A stretch of 64,000 nucleotides of DNA from Erodium maritimum (taxonomy: Eukaryota; Streptophyta; Magnoliopsida; Geraniales; Geraniaceae), in NCBI GenBank assembly GCA_963921825.1, contig OY997589.1, forward strand, positions 70,912,523 to 70,976,522, written 5' to 3'. The notes under the pieces are model-generated. The model did no database searches, was not told the DNA's origin, and saw only the letters and a list, made by a program, of their open reading frames with translations. Position 1 is the first letter of the stretch, and every line of letters starts with the position of its first letter. This document shows, piece by piece, positions 35,991-47,935 of the stretch. A program made the position numbers and the translations under genes.

Positions 35991-37809
35991 CTGAGCAGAT
36001 GACAGTTGGTATGCGATCCTTTGTGATCTTGTTTGGTGTGCAATCTTTTGTGATCTTGGGTGTTGCGTGGTGGTCTTTTGAGTCCTTGGAAGGGGTCGTG
36101 ATCGTTGTGTCGGGTCTACTTTACGTGTCAGAGTGTTGAGTTGGTCAAGGAAGGTAACAGTGGGCGTGCGTTCAGTCGAAGTACTTGGGTTGGGGATAGT
36201 GTTCCCCGGTGTTGAGTTTGTTGTTGGTGTTACCGGCATTGTCTGCTAATTATGCCATAGTCAGTCTGTTATCCGTGGTGGTGAGCGAACGCTCACCCCT
36301 AGCTGCTTTTCCTATAGGTACCGGTCGCAGGTTGGACTAGGTGAGCTTCTGAAGCTTGAAGAGCTAGGAACGGGATTCTGGGTTTTACTTTTGAGTCTAG
36401 TGACGGATACCTTGTTTTGTCCACTTGTTGGGACTGATTTGGAGTTGTAAATATTATTTTGTTGAACAAATGGTGATTTTAAAGTGTTTATTCAAAACAG
36501 GTTTCAAACGGTTTTATTATTTTAAATGTTCGCGTCCCTAGTTTGGTATTACTGAAATTGGGGCGTGACAGAAGAACCAGAAGAAACAGATCATTTACTT
36601 CTTGGTTGTACGTTCACTAGGAGTATTTGGAATCTATACTTGAACTGGTGGGGCATTACCTCTGTGATCCATGAGAATATCAAGGAATGGCTTATTTCTT
36701 GGAGACATCTTGGTCCTCATCAATCTAAAAAACATTGGGGCATGCTGGCAATGGTGGTATTGTGGAGGATATGGCTTTGGAGGAATGACAGAATTTTCAA
36801 CAATACTGCACACTCTCCTACAGATGTTTTACAACTGATCCAGAGTGATTCTTATCATCTGCTGTGGGCTACTTTCAAAAAAGGAGGATATTCTTTCCCA
36901 TTCATTACTTGGATCAATACTCCTACATTATGCTATACTAGGGGGAGGTTTCAAGGGCCTTTTCAAGGCTTTGCTTGAGCTCTTAATTGCCTGTTAGCTT
37001 CTCTGTTCCTTTTTTATATTGCTGGGGTTTTATTTGGGTGGTGTAGGGAGGGTTGGGGGGTTTTGGTAAGGTTTTTTTTGTCTTGGTGAGGCATTGATGT
37101 TTGAGTGTTCATGGGGACAGACTAATTGGAGTGGGGGTATTATATTTGCACTTGACACTTTGTGTGGGGGTAGTTGATAGGTTGATGGTGAGGTTTTATT
37201 CTTTATATCTCTATTTTTGGTTGCAGGAACTCATCTGCAAAAGGTTAACACTTAGCCATTTTATGCATCTTGTTCTGCACATATTCTTGTGGTTGGTGTG
37301 CCTTATTGGCTGGACTTATAGAACCTGCTGGAATACCAACTTGGTGACTGAATTTTAGTCTGCAATTTGAAGACTTCAATAGGTTAACAACCGAGCTGCT
37401 CATTTATTTGAAGGTCATTGCTGAAGGCAAAGAGGGTATTTGCTGAAGTGGTTGGACAGTACACTACTCTAGTTTGATAGTGTAGAATTTAGGAGTTAAG
37501 GTGGGACATTTTGGGGGTTAGGTAAAATTGTCAAAATGAAGCTTTATTTTGGTGAGGAGTTCATCATCTTAGGGAATTTTGAACTAGTTGGCTTGGGTTG
37601 GATGACTTGGGTCACAAGAAAGATTAGGTACTTGGGTAATTGGGTTGATGTTTGTTTCTTGCGGCACAAGTTTTGTGCATCTAGGTGCTCCTAATGGGAG
37701 TATCCTTTGTTTTTTAAGAATTGAGGGATGATCCCTTTGCCTTGTTCTTTTTCTCAAAGGCTTGGTATTTATAAAAACATTGATGATCTATATAAAAAAT
37801 CTAGATCAG

Positions 37810-38809
37810 AAAATTTTGGTGATGAGGAACAATGGTGATTTAAGCTTATTGAACCCTTTTCAGCAAAATTATCAAAACCCACATCCATCACAAAACCACA
37901 ACACTTTGAAGGTACAAAGCTGAAAGCAAATAGGTTAAAGGTACAAAGATTGTTTTTCGTTTTAAATCAATCATTTTTTATATGATTTTGGGTTTGATTG
38001 ATGATTGATCTAACCTTGAGTTTGAATTTTAATATGTTTTTGTAGTTTATGCACTGGCCAATGTTTTTACTTATAAGTTAAAACAATAAAGTATACATTT
38101 TTTCAAAAAATAAAATAAATAGTAAAGTATTATTCTTATAAGTTTTTTTAATAATTTTTTTGGGTATATGTTTCTTAATTTATAAACAAATGTTTTATAG
38201 TCCATTTACTAAGCATTCTTATATTAACTAGGATTAATCAATTGTTTCAATTTACTTATAGCATTCTTATATTAACATGTATTTCATTGATGATAATAGT
38301 AGCGATAATTTTGAGCCTCTAGATGATATGCAACATGTCTAATTCAACTGTGCACCTCTCCGCATGGCAACACCTCATAGCACCACCATCGCCACGGGAA
38401 CCAGCGGCTGAGCATTTCTTCACGGACCTATTCCTGGAAAATCCATTTTCTTCTTCATGTCTTCGTCCCATGAACCCACCTGATCGTAGTCGTCCTCGTC
38501 CTCCATCTTCATCTCCCTCATCAGCTTCATCCTCTACTTTCCGGCATCGGTAGTGACCTTACTTGATGTGTTCATTGTTGCCTTTATTACTGGTAGAGTT
38601 AAGAGATCGGTAATGAGGGAGGTTGAAAAGGAGGACTTGAGGGCATAAAAGACATTTCACAGCTAAAACTAACATCGTCCAAATTTTTAACAGTTTTTTA
38701 TGGTTCATGTTAATTGTGCGGCCTTTTAAGTTAGGAAATGTCTCTAGTTCGACCACAGTTAGGAAGTGATAACTAAAGGTCACAGAAGGTCGGGAAGTGA
38801 CGTTTTTCC
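37810..38809. other. right part of the Mutator-like element
   Basis: AT-rich DNA followed by a more GC-rich block (38320-38553) with a short Ser/Pro-rich frame of no known domain, then the inverted terminal region. No transposase motif seen. Confidence 0.5.
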
Positions 38810-38848
38810 TAGAATAAAATATGGAAAAATTGAAAATTGATTTACAAT

Positions 38849-40108
38849 TCTTTTAAGAAGGAATGGAAATATTATTAAACTGCTCTCACCATACAACCAA
38901 GAAACTAGAATAATATTGGAAAACAAGAACTGAAAAGTAAATGTTGCTCTGGGCTAGCGGTAGGGGGGAAGTCAGCGTGCGTCGTCCTCCCTTGACTGAT
39001 ACTTGTAGGGCTCCTAAACGCGGGAGTGCTTACCTCGAACTGGTAGGGGACAATCCTGTCGACTGTTGTTAGTACCGTCGCCACCATTATGCCAGGGAGG
39101 TGATGCAGCCGACCAACCCGTCCCTAGGTCTCCAGAGACTCATTCTTGGAGGCGGGGGTGCTTGTGGCCCCTGTCGCTGCTGTGTATGACCCAACCCCCA
39201 TGGGTCCATCTCCTAACTCAATCCATCCCGACCACTCGAAGCCCCAAACCCAATGGGTCTGTCGGTCTGTTTCCCTCCATGGCTCCACTGTACCACACAG
39301 ATCCGCCGCCGCCATAGGTAGGGTTATGTCGTACTTGTCGGATGAATATAATCTCATTACTGTCTTTTGAAACCACCGTCCTCCGAAGCTCCATGAACAA
39401 ATACCAAGACAATATGGACCATTCACTAATTGATCTCCATGTAAAGGAATGGCTAGCCATTTTGATCAAAAGCCAAAAACTCCGCAGATCACATTTAAAA
39501 AGCCTGTGTAGACTTGACCTCTTCACAGGGATCAAGTACATGATCATGTGATACATTACCCAAGACATGATCATGTGATAAGCACAAAAACCATAAACAT
39601 GTGATCAAGCACAAAAGCCATGATCATGTCCCAAAACCAACCCAACCAACAAGGGCATACCGACGAAACATACCCACGATGTCGCCCCGGTACACGAGCT
39701 CCACTGGCCGATTCTCCTCTGTGGTCGCAGTCATCCTCGACGAGCCCCAGCGATCGAGCCCCCGCTCAGAGGACGGTTTGCACTGCAACTGGATCGCCGC
39801 CCCCTCGTTCTCCAACGGTTCCAACGTGGGCTCTGTGAACAACCCCACGATGAAGCCACCATCCACCTCACATATATCACCCGCTGGCGCCGACTATATC
39901 ACCCCGAGAACCACCGCCCTGCAGAACTTCCGCACGGAGTCCAACTGCTCGTGCACCTCCGGTAGGCGCTACAGGAACCCCGTGCCCACCGGCATCATCA
40001 TGACCGCCGCCGCCACGTTGTGCATACATATGGAGGAACAGAATCTTAAAACTCTGTAAACCCTAGGTTTCAGAGCTGCGCTTCAACCTTTCTCTCTCTT
40101 CTACTAAT
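38849..40108 (-). mobile_element. short non-autonomous LINE-like retroelement (copy E7)
   Basis: A 1.26-kb insertion between exact 16-bp repeats aaaattgatttacaat (38833-38848 and 40109-40124). Read antisense, a block near 38965-39000 (gaggacgacgcacgctgac) resembles the copies at 419 and 13426. The plus frame at 39601-40059 is Ser/Pro-rich with no domain. No RT, so non-autonomous. Confidence 0.7.
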
Positions 40109-40180
40109 AAAATTGATTTACAATAGCAGTGTATAAGTATGTAGGAGTTGATTTTATAAAAGAAATAAAATATTTGTTGG

Positions 40181-40420
40181 TGTTGTGATTATTTCTCAAA
40201 CGATCAGGACCGAAATTAGATGATCGAATAAACTTACTGAACCAAAACTAAATCACTCTCTTTTTTATTTCTGTTTCTTACCCTTGTCTTTCATTTGTAA
40301 ACCATGTACACATATATATAGCCCTTGTACATGGCATTAGTCATCAAGCAAAGATAGCATGGCTTCCATGTGGCTCTCATAGGTGGTGGCCATTCAAAAC
40401 ACATACGTGTGTTTACAACA
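40181..40420 (-). repeat. copia 3' LTR
   Basis: 240 bp, tgttgtgatt...gtttacaaca, the left copy on the plus strand and therefore the 3' LTR of the minus-strand element. Confidence 0.9.
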
Positions 40421-40454
40421 CTCCCCCTTGGACACCACCATTAAAAATTATTTC

Positions 40455-40630
40455 AAGTTGCCTCGTTAAAAACCTCCTCAGGAAAACCCGGTGGGACAAA
40501 ACCTGTAAGGAAAAGAGTGCAACGCGCCAAACGTGCTTGATGTGGTGCTTGATGCTGCCTCGTTAAAAACCTCTCCAATAAAACCCTGTGGGACAAAACT
40601 TAGATAAGGGAAAAAGAGTGCAGCGCTCGA
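40455..40630 (-). repeat. tandem duplication in copia 3' non-coding region
   Basis: Two copies of a block of about 70 bases: tgcctcgttaaaaacctc...gggacaaaac...aaaagagtgcaacgcgc at 40453-40537 and a diverged version at 40555-40632. They lie between the end of pol and the 3' LTR. Confidence 0.75.
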
Positions 40631-40658
40631 AATTTATCTCCCCCTGACTTCAGGCAGG

Positions 40659-43600
40659 CTACTTTGGTTGCTTGCTCAAGCGACGCATGTTGATTTTGTG
40701 AACTAGCTTCTGAAAGGTAGAAGTCGGCAAAACTTTAGTAAATAAATCCGCAAGATTCTCGCATGATCGAATCTGCTTGACATCTATCTCATTACTCTTC
40801 TGGAGCTCATGGGTATAAAAGAACTTCGAAGAGATGTGCTTGATTCTGTCTCCTTTGATATAGTCTCCTCTGACTTGAGCTATACAAGTTGCATTGTCTT
40901 CATATATGATGGAAGGAGAGCTTGGCGGAGGAATTCCGATTGAGCATAACACATGCTTCAAAACGGATCGCAGGAATACACATTCTCGGCTAGCTTCATG
41001 TAGCGCCACAATCTCCGAGTGGTTTGAGGAAGTCGCAACCAAAGTCTGCTTCGTAGAGCGCCAGGAGATGGCTGTTTCACTGCAGGTGAAAACATATCCT
41101 GTCTGGGAGCGAGCTTTGTGAGGATCTGATAAATAGCCTGCATCTGCATATCCGACCAGGCTGACGCTCCCCCTGGACTTAGAATACATAAGTCCCAAAT
41201 CTCTAGTCCCGCTCAGATAACGAAGTACATGCTTGATACCTTTCCAATGTCGTCGAGTGGGTTCTGAACTGAACCTGACAAGTACATTTACTGCGAACGC
41301 TATGTCAGGTCGCGTACATTGTGCCAAATATAACAAACCCCTAATAGCATTTAGATATGGTACTTCAGGACCAAGTATCTCTTCATCTGCTTCCTTGGGA
41401 CGGAATGGATCTCTTCTGGGATCTAAAGAACGGACGACCATTGGAGTATTGAGAGGGTGAGCATTATCCATACTAAAACGCTTCAAAAGCTTTTCAACAT
41501 GTGCTGATTGATGGATCAAAATACCATCAGACAGATGCTCGAGCTGCATGCCGAGACAATGTCTAGTCCTTCCCAAATCTTTCATTTCGAATTCTCGTTT
41601 CAGATAATCTGAAGCTTTGAGGATCTCTTTAGTAGTCCCAATCAGATTTATGTCATCAACGTATACTGCAATAATAACAAAGCCAGAGGTTGTTTTCCTA
41701 ATGAACACACATGGACAAATAACATCATTCTTATAGCCTTCTCTGGTAAGGTATTCGCTAAGGCGATGATACCACATCCTACCAGATTGCTTTAGTCCAT
41801 ACAAAAATTTCTGTAATTTTATTGAACACAGATCTCTGGGGATATCTATCATTGCTTCAGGCAATCTCAAACCATCGGGGAGTTTCATATAGATATCAGT
41901 GTCCAAATTATCATACGGGTAAGCAGTCAAAACGTCCATCATGCACATATCAAGTCCTTCAGAGACTGATAGGCTGGTCAAATATCTAAAAGTGATCATA
42001 TCCATTACTGGGGAATATGTCTCATTAAAATCGACTCCTGGTCATTGAGAGAATCCTTGGGCCACAAGTCTAGCCTTATATCGGGCGACTTCATTTTTCT
42101 CATTTCGTTTCCCTACAAATACCCACCTATAACCAACACGGTTGACATCTTCTGGTGTCTTGAAAATAGGCCCAAAAACTTGGCGTTTCGCCAATGAAGC
42201 CAATTCTGCCTGAATTGGTTCTTCCCACATAGGCCAGTCACCCCTGTGACGACATTCGTCGATGCCCCGGGGGTCGAAATCAAACTCATTTATGATCTCG
42301 TTGGCCACCGCGAACGCAAAGACTTCATCAACAATAATTTTCTCATTTCTTAACTCTTCAGGAGCATTAGAGTCTTCTAGTACTTCTGGACCGATTGGTA
42401 CTTCTGGACCGATTGATTCTTCTGGAACCGGCTCTGGTAGTTCTTCTGGAACTACTTCTGGTAATGAGGCTTTTTCATCGGCTGGTTCTTCTGGAACCAC
42501 CGTTTTCTTATCCCCTACATTCGTCTGACATTTCCGTTTCCGGGGAACAATGTCTTTTGATCCAACTGGTCTCCCACGCTTCTGGCGTGCACTAGAGGAA
42601 TCGATAGCTGCTTTTGCAGTATCGCCGGTGACCTTAATTCTAGCTAGTACATTGATTGCATCTATATAAGACCTTGTCATCTTTGACGTATCTGCAAATG
42701 CATCAGACATCGGATTTGCAACATTTTGCAAATGAATTATTCTCTGTACTTCTATTTCACATTGTGACGTGCGTGGGTCTAAACGAGACAACGAACTCAC
42801 TTTCCATGAAAGTTCATGCCCAACTTCAGGAGGCTTATAAGAGAGTTCAAGCCTTACTTCAGGAGGCTTATCTTTCTCACCTAGAGGTGGAAATGTTGTC
42901 TCATCAAAATGACAATCTGCAAATCTTGTAATAAACAAATCACCCGTCCGAGGTTCAAGATACCTTATAATGGACGGTGAGTCAAAACCAACATATATCC
43001 CTAACCGACGTTGGGGTCCCATTTTTATGCATTGAGTAGGTGCGATCGGCACTTGCACTGCGCAACCAAAGGTTCGCAAATGGGATATATTAGGTTGGTT
43101 CCCACACACAAGTTGTACAGGAGAATATTGATGATAAGCGCTTGGTCTTATATGACTTAAAGATGCAGCATGTAATATAGCATGTCCCCAAGCAGAAATA
43201 GGTAATTGTGATTGCATTAATAATGTACGTGCAATTACCTGTATACGTTTGATAAACGATTCTGCTAACCCATTTTGGGTATGGACATGTGCAACGGGAT
43301 GTTCAATATCAATCCCTAAAGACATGAAATAATCATCAAATGCTCTTGATGTGAACTCACCAGCATTATCAAGACGAATCGACTTAATGGGATGATCAGG
43401 GAAATGTGCCCTTAGCTTAATGATTTGGGCCAGCAATTTAGCGAACGCAACATTTCGCGTTGACAACAAGCAAATATGAGACCATATGCTGGATGCGTCT
43501 ATCAGGACCATGAAATAACTAAATGGTCCACTAGCTGGATGTATAGGGCCACATATATCTCCCTGAATCCTTAACAGGAAAGATGGCATTTTAATGTTAG

Positions 43601-44230
43601 TCTTGGTTTGCGATGGTCGGACCACTATTTTCCTTGTGAACAAGCTGTACATGATATCTCATTGGACATTAGGATCTTCTGGTCCTTTAATGAATGCCCA
43701 CATGAGTTTTCAACAATCCTACGCATCATGGTCGATCCCGGATGACCAAGACGATTGTGCCAAAGCATAAAATCATTTGGGTTAATGAACTTCTGGTTCA
43801 TTTTTGCGTAGGTTTCAACGGTTCTTATGGTTGTGTAATACAAACCTGATGATAGAACCTGTAATTTTTCAAGTACACGCTTTTCACCACATTTATTAAA
43901 AGTGATATAGAGAAACTCAGTCTCATTTTCAGTTCTGGTCTCGACATGATATCCGTTGCTACGAATATCCTTGAAGCAAAGTAGATTTCTTCTGGATCTA
44001 CTTGCATATAAAGCATTATGGGTACTTAACCTTGTTCTATTTTCTAATATCAAGGTAGCTCTTCCGGAGCCTTCTATTAAATTTTCAGTACTCATAATTG
44101 TGCTAACATTTGCTTCAACCAAGGTTAGATAAGAAAAATATTTTTATCTCTTAAGATTGTGTGCGTCGACGCGCAATCAACAATACATAAGTCGCCATCA
44201 TTTCTGCAGATACATGACTCATAGTTGGGA
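40659..44230 (-). pseudogene. Ty1/copia pol: protease (partial), integrase, RT, RNase H
   Basis: In sense order: a protease remnant with active-site-like VDCASTHTIL (about 44180); GAG-pre-integrase (44122-43625; LWHNRLGHPG ... CTACSQGK); integrase (43652-42042) with the catalytic series GDI, LDNAGEF and NGLAES, the last two acidic residues 35 positions apart as in DD35E; RT (42005 on) with YVDD; RNase H with YADAGYLSD and YEDNATCIAQ. The lesions are few: a frameshift near 44130, a one-base deletion near 43630 (GKIVV register) and one TGA at the GFSQ/PGVDF junction (about 42044). Gag is absent, so even a repaired copy would depend on helpers. Confidence 0.9.
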
Positions 44231-44311
44231 TCCATATCCTGAGCAGTAGAACAGAGCGTTCGTACTGAATAACGATTTGAGAAAATTTAACGATTACAAC
44301 GGAGCGGAGTC

Positions 44312-44323
44312 GTGCTCATAACG
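44312..44323 (-). promoter_or_regulatory. half-tRNA primer-binding site of the copia element
   Basis: Next to the 5' LTR the plus strand reads gtgctcataacg, close to the anticodon arm of plant initiator-Met tRNA (GGGCTCATAACCC). This suggests priming from an internal, cleaved part of the tRNA rather than its 3' end, as known for copia-type elements. Confidence 0.6.
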
Positions 44324-44562
44324 CGTTGTGATTATTTCTCAAACGATCAGGACCGAAATTAGATGATCGAATAAACTTACTGAACCAAAACTAAATCACT
44401 CTCTTTTTATTTCTGTTTCTTACTCTTGTCTTTCATTTGTAAACCATGTACACATATATATAGCCCTTGTACATGGCATTAGTCATCAAGCAAAGATAGC
44501 ATGGCTGCCATGTGGCTCTCATAGGTGGTGGCCATTCAAAACACATACGTGTGTTTACAACA
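44324..44562 (-). repeat. copia 5' LTR
   Basis: 239-bp partner of the LTR at 40181-40420; near-identical, with differences such as ggctgccatg against ggcttccatg and a shorter T run. Confidence 0.9.
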
Positions 44563-47500
44563 GTTGGAAATTAGTCGTTGATTTTTTTTTTCAATTCTAG
44601 GACACAGATCATAACTTGGTGGATCATGTGACGTAAAAAGTTGATTTATGGTCCATCTTAAACCATTCTTTATTTTGAAACACATCTTAATCCATTATTT
44701 TTATTGAAACGCGTAACCGGAGAATAGTATTAATACCCAAAGGTAATCAAACAAGGAAGGGCGTAAACGCCCAGGGTTCCAGATATGTGTCCGGACCGAC
44801 CGTAGCAAGTCCAGCGCTCATGGACCCATAATAATAGCCTACTTGTAATCGTTGGCAAACACTCAAGACAACTCCTTACCAGCGTCTCCAAACAACGAGA
44901 CATGAAATGTAAAACTCTAAGCAACGCAAGAAATAAATTGTTCCAGAAATAAAGTAAATAACGAGAAAACAGGTAAAATAACTGAGCTGTTGTTGCAGGT
45001 AGCCCGGGACCTCCCAGCACTGACTGTCCCGATTCTGTAGGTATAGTCCGACATCGACTCCACCCACCCCTACCGGGTCGGGTCATCCCTGCATCGGAGG
45101 CTTCCCTGCCTCCGTCTGCTTCACCTGGTCCTCCTCAATGATCATTAACGGGTGGTGATCGCTCCGTTAGATCTCGGCCTTTGGGGACTTCGATATCTCA
45201 GGGTCAGGGGGCAGGTGTTACGGCCACAGGGGCTGGAGAACTCGGCAGTGCATGGGCCCATTGCCACGCTGGTGCATGGCCACTGAGTGAATAGACGCAC
45301 CGGAAGGGAACTATCACACCCCAAATACGGTTTTGACCGGACTCGAGACGTGAACTTAAAACGATAATAATTAAAACAACTTTAAATGAAATAAGGTTTA
45401 AAGTAATAATAAATTGTAACCACAAACCGATAAAAGATTCAACAGCTCATAAAACCAGAGTTAAAGTTTAATTCAAAACACAGTACGTCTCTAGGCAAGC
45501 TAGCCTAGGACCCTCGTTAGGTCCCAAGCATCGAGCATCCAGCTAGCACAAATCCCGCTCAAGACCTGAAACACAACAAAGTAAGGGGTGAGCTTTCGCT
45601 CAGTAGGAAAAGTATTTAAGGTTATGAACATCAGTTAACTACCACGAGTAACCGTCCAATTAGGGCATACTAGTAAGCATAACAATTAAAAGACAAATTA
45701 AACAATTACTCTAAGACAACGCTTGACCTTCACTCAGACACAACCCGTAAATCAAACTCATAATGAACCGAACACATACACTCTTCTCAACTTTGCTCTT
45801 GACACTCATCACCTAACAATTCTCCGTGGACAACGCCCACGGTTATCTCGCAACCGAACACACGTGCGAACTCGCACGACAACACAGAAATCAGGTATAA
45901 CAGCACCTCGAGTCACCAAACACTCTCACAAGACCATAATCACACTTAAAACAACGCACAAAGCCAATCAGCACGCACAACACACATAACAGAACCACAC
46001 ATAACTTAGTACAACCCTTTCCAACATCTCCGGCTATCACAGCCCATTCTATTTATGTCGTACCGGAACACGAAGCCTCGGTCCCGACATCTTCCCGTCA
46101 CGTAGAATCGGGGTAACATCCCACACTGGAAATCCCTCAGTCGGACGTCTTCCTGTCACGTAGAATCAGGGCCTCACGTATACTGGACCGGCACATACCT
46201 CGGTCGTACACCTTCCCGTCACGGAGAATCGGGGTATCTATCACTCCATACTTGGCCTCAATAACATGCACCAGAACTATCCCTCGGTGGAGGCAACGCA
46301 CAGGTTACGCCTCCTCTTGGAACACACATCAAGAGTATAACACGCATCACAATGCTATAGTTGACCTCGGTATACCAACCGACCAACTCCCCAAAACACA
46401 CAATCGTTCTATCACTCACCCGATCATATCACAACCAAAGAATCACCTCATATCAAACACGACACACTTCCCCACACACAATCACAACATGCTTCACCGA
46501 GTATAATCTTATTTAGACTCTCACACAGCGGTTATAACACGCATCATGCATCTCAATCAGCACGCAACCCTAAGGCTCGACATGGCCATTCTACCAGCAC
46601 GACAATTTCCCAGAATAATGAAAGCGGCTAAACTAGTGAATCACATCCTACATGTGATCTATGACTCGTCCGATTATTTAGTAATTGAAAGCGGTTATTC
46701 TAGTGAATCACATCCTATATGCCAACTAGGACCTTTCCGGTTATTATTATTACCTAATCATGCATACTAGTAACTTTCCGTAATTTAACCGGTATTCGCT
46801 ATGTTCCCTACCTCAAGATGATCACAACAGCTACGTCTCCTAGCTGCTGACGTCCGGGCCTATCTCTGGTCTTCTCGGGCGAAATCCAGGTCTGAGGTCA
46901 ACAGGTAAAGTTTCCAATCAGTCCCGGTATAGTCCAAAAGTCCTCTTATTTGTCCATTAAGTCCTTTAAATATCAAATTTTAAATTATTTAAATTAAATT
47001 AATTAATTAATTTAATCTGCCGACCCGGATCCGAAAACCAGACCCGAATCTGACCATGTCCAGAACCCAAACCCGACCGGACCAAGAACCGACCCAGACC
47101 CGGCTCTAGACCCGACCTAGACCCGGTCCAGGCCCGAGTCCAGAACCCAGTCTAGAGACTTGGGCCTGGCCCAAGCCCAGCCTGGATCTGGCCCGAGGCT
47201 CGAGTCTTAGCCCAAGACCGTCCGGCCCAAAGCTCGTCCTGACCCAAGGCCCGTGTCGACTCGTTCTGAACTGGAGATGAGGACGGCGAGGCTAGGGTTT
47301 CGCTCCGGCCATTTCCTGACGGCGGCGACGACGCCATGGAAGCCCGTGGCGTGCCGGCGATGCTTGGAAAAGACGGCGGAGCTCGGACCTGAGCTGGACG
47401 AACACGCTGGTCGCAGGCGCGGCACCAGAAACATCCTCCGTCTCAAATCTGGCGAAGGCGGAGGTTCTCCGACGTCGTTCCGACTGAATCCGTCCGAATC

Positions 47501-47935
47501 GAGCTCGTCTCGATGGTTATTCAGGCGAGACGAGGTCGGGGATAAAAGGGAAAGGGGCGAGGGAGGCGCAAACCGTGCGATTCCCGTCGCTAGCGTGCTC
47601 GTCTTCTCCGGTGAGCTCGTCTCTTTTCGCGTGTGGTCGCTCGGTCCGTTCACGGAGGTGAGATGGGATGCGAAGGCGAGGTCGGCGATGGCTGCGAGAG
47701 GGAGAGAGGAGATCGAGAGAAGGAGAAGGATCGAGAGAAGGAGAAGGATCGAGAGAGCGAAGGGAGGAAGAGGCTGCGTTTCTGTCTTGGGGTGCGTGCG
47801 GTGCGAGGAAGAAGATGAGGGATTAGGGTTTCTGAGGGTTGAGGTCGCGTGGGTCTTGGGCTCGGGCGCGCGCTCGTGGTGCTGGGCTTGGGCGCGGTCT
47901 TCTGACTGGGCCCAAGTCTGGCCCAGGTCCACACC

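Larger units (their letters stand above)
33016..36570 (-). mobile_element. solo LTR S2 with internal minisatellites
   Basis: A member of the long-LTR family in reverse orientation: the left end TAGTAATAACC..CTGGTCAA resembles the reversed end TGTAAGAACC..CGGTCGA of the copy at 55966, and the right end is ggggcgtgaca, the family start reversed. It is 3.55 kb and non-coding. Two tandem-repeat tracts lie inside: 57-bp units (34846-35120, decaying to about 35560) and 47-bp units (about 35770-35990). No target duplication is found (ttggc against gaaga), and LINE sequence is missing at the left junction, so that end was rearranged. Confidence 0.7.
29791..36978 (+). pseudogene. LINE ORF2: endonuclease, RT, zf-RVT (decayed, interrupted)
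   Basis: The first 540 codons (29791-31413) are intact: endonuclease with QESKL, NVYAPC, VGDFNAI and TRIDRFLV, then the start of RT (NGEKAPGPDGF, FRPISLI). A frameshift near 31395 is followed by GFITGRQILDG, VDFEKAYDH, LRQG with a stop at 31686-31688, then FADDT near 31822. Frames break again near 32280 and 32470. The zf-RVT region begins at about 32850 and includes a 13-C run (32935-32947). It is cut at 33000 by the solo LTR and resumes at 36571 (EEPEETDHLLLGC). Compared with the other LINE, 56 bases are missing at the junction. Non-functional. Confidence 0.88.
27496..37794 (+). mobile_element. second L1-type LINE, split by a solo LTR
   Basis: A close relative of the LINE at 2218-8863, with the same ORF1 start (MASSS..PPGFE), the same ATGA ORF1/ORF2 overlap, RT motifs and 3' layout. 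A 15-bp target duplication with two mismatches lies at 27481-27495 and 37795-37809. A 3.55-kb solo LTR (33016-36570) interrupts the zf-RVT part of ORF2. Net LINE length is about 6.7 kb, so it is full length. It lies inside the Mutator-like element at 27113-38809. Confidence 0.85.
27113..38809. mobile_element. Mutator-like element interrupted by a LINE
   Basis: The outermost layer of a three-level nest. The exact 9-bp direct repeat tagaataaa lies at 27104-27112 and 38810-38818. The two ends are inverted relatives: GGGATAACGTTAATTCC on the left and, reading the right end in reverse, GGAAAAACGTCACTTCC; both go on to CACTTCCTAACTGT. Removing the LINE (27496-37794 and its duplication) leaves about 1.4 kb. 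No transposase is recognisable. The segment 38320-38553 is richer in GC and may be captured gene sequence. Confidence 0.65.
40181..44562 (-). mobile_element. Ty1/copia retrotransposon lacking gag
   Basis: A 4.38-kb minus-strand element with 240-bp LTRs (40181-40420 and 44324-44562) and the exact 5-bp duplication gttgg (40176-40180 and 44563-44567). The LTRs differ at only a handful of positions (including length changes in a T run), so the insertion is recent. Domain order is protease remnant, GAG-pre-integrase, integrase, RT, RNase H, as in Ty1/copia. Between the 5' LTR and the protease only about 100 bases remain, so gag is deleted. A purine-rich tract (caagggggag in sense) abuts the 3' LTR at 40421-40430. 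Confidence 0.92.

Noticed and set aside
39601-40059. 152-codon plus-strand frame as a host gene
   Set aside because: It is antisense within a retroelement bounded by 16-bp duplications and has no recognisable domain.
4437-44230. Endogenous viral (pararetrovirus) sequence as source of the RT domains
   Set aside because: All RT motifs belong to L1-type LINE (FADDT with endonuclease) or Ty1/copia (YVDD with integrase upstream); no movement or coat protein is present.
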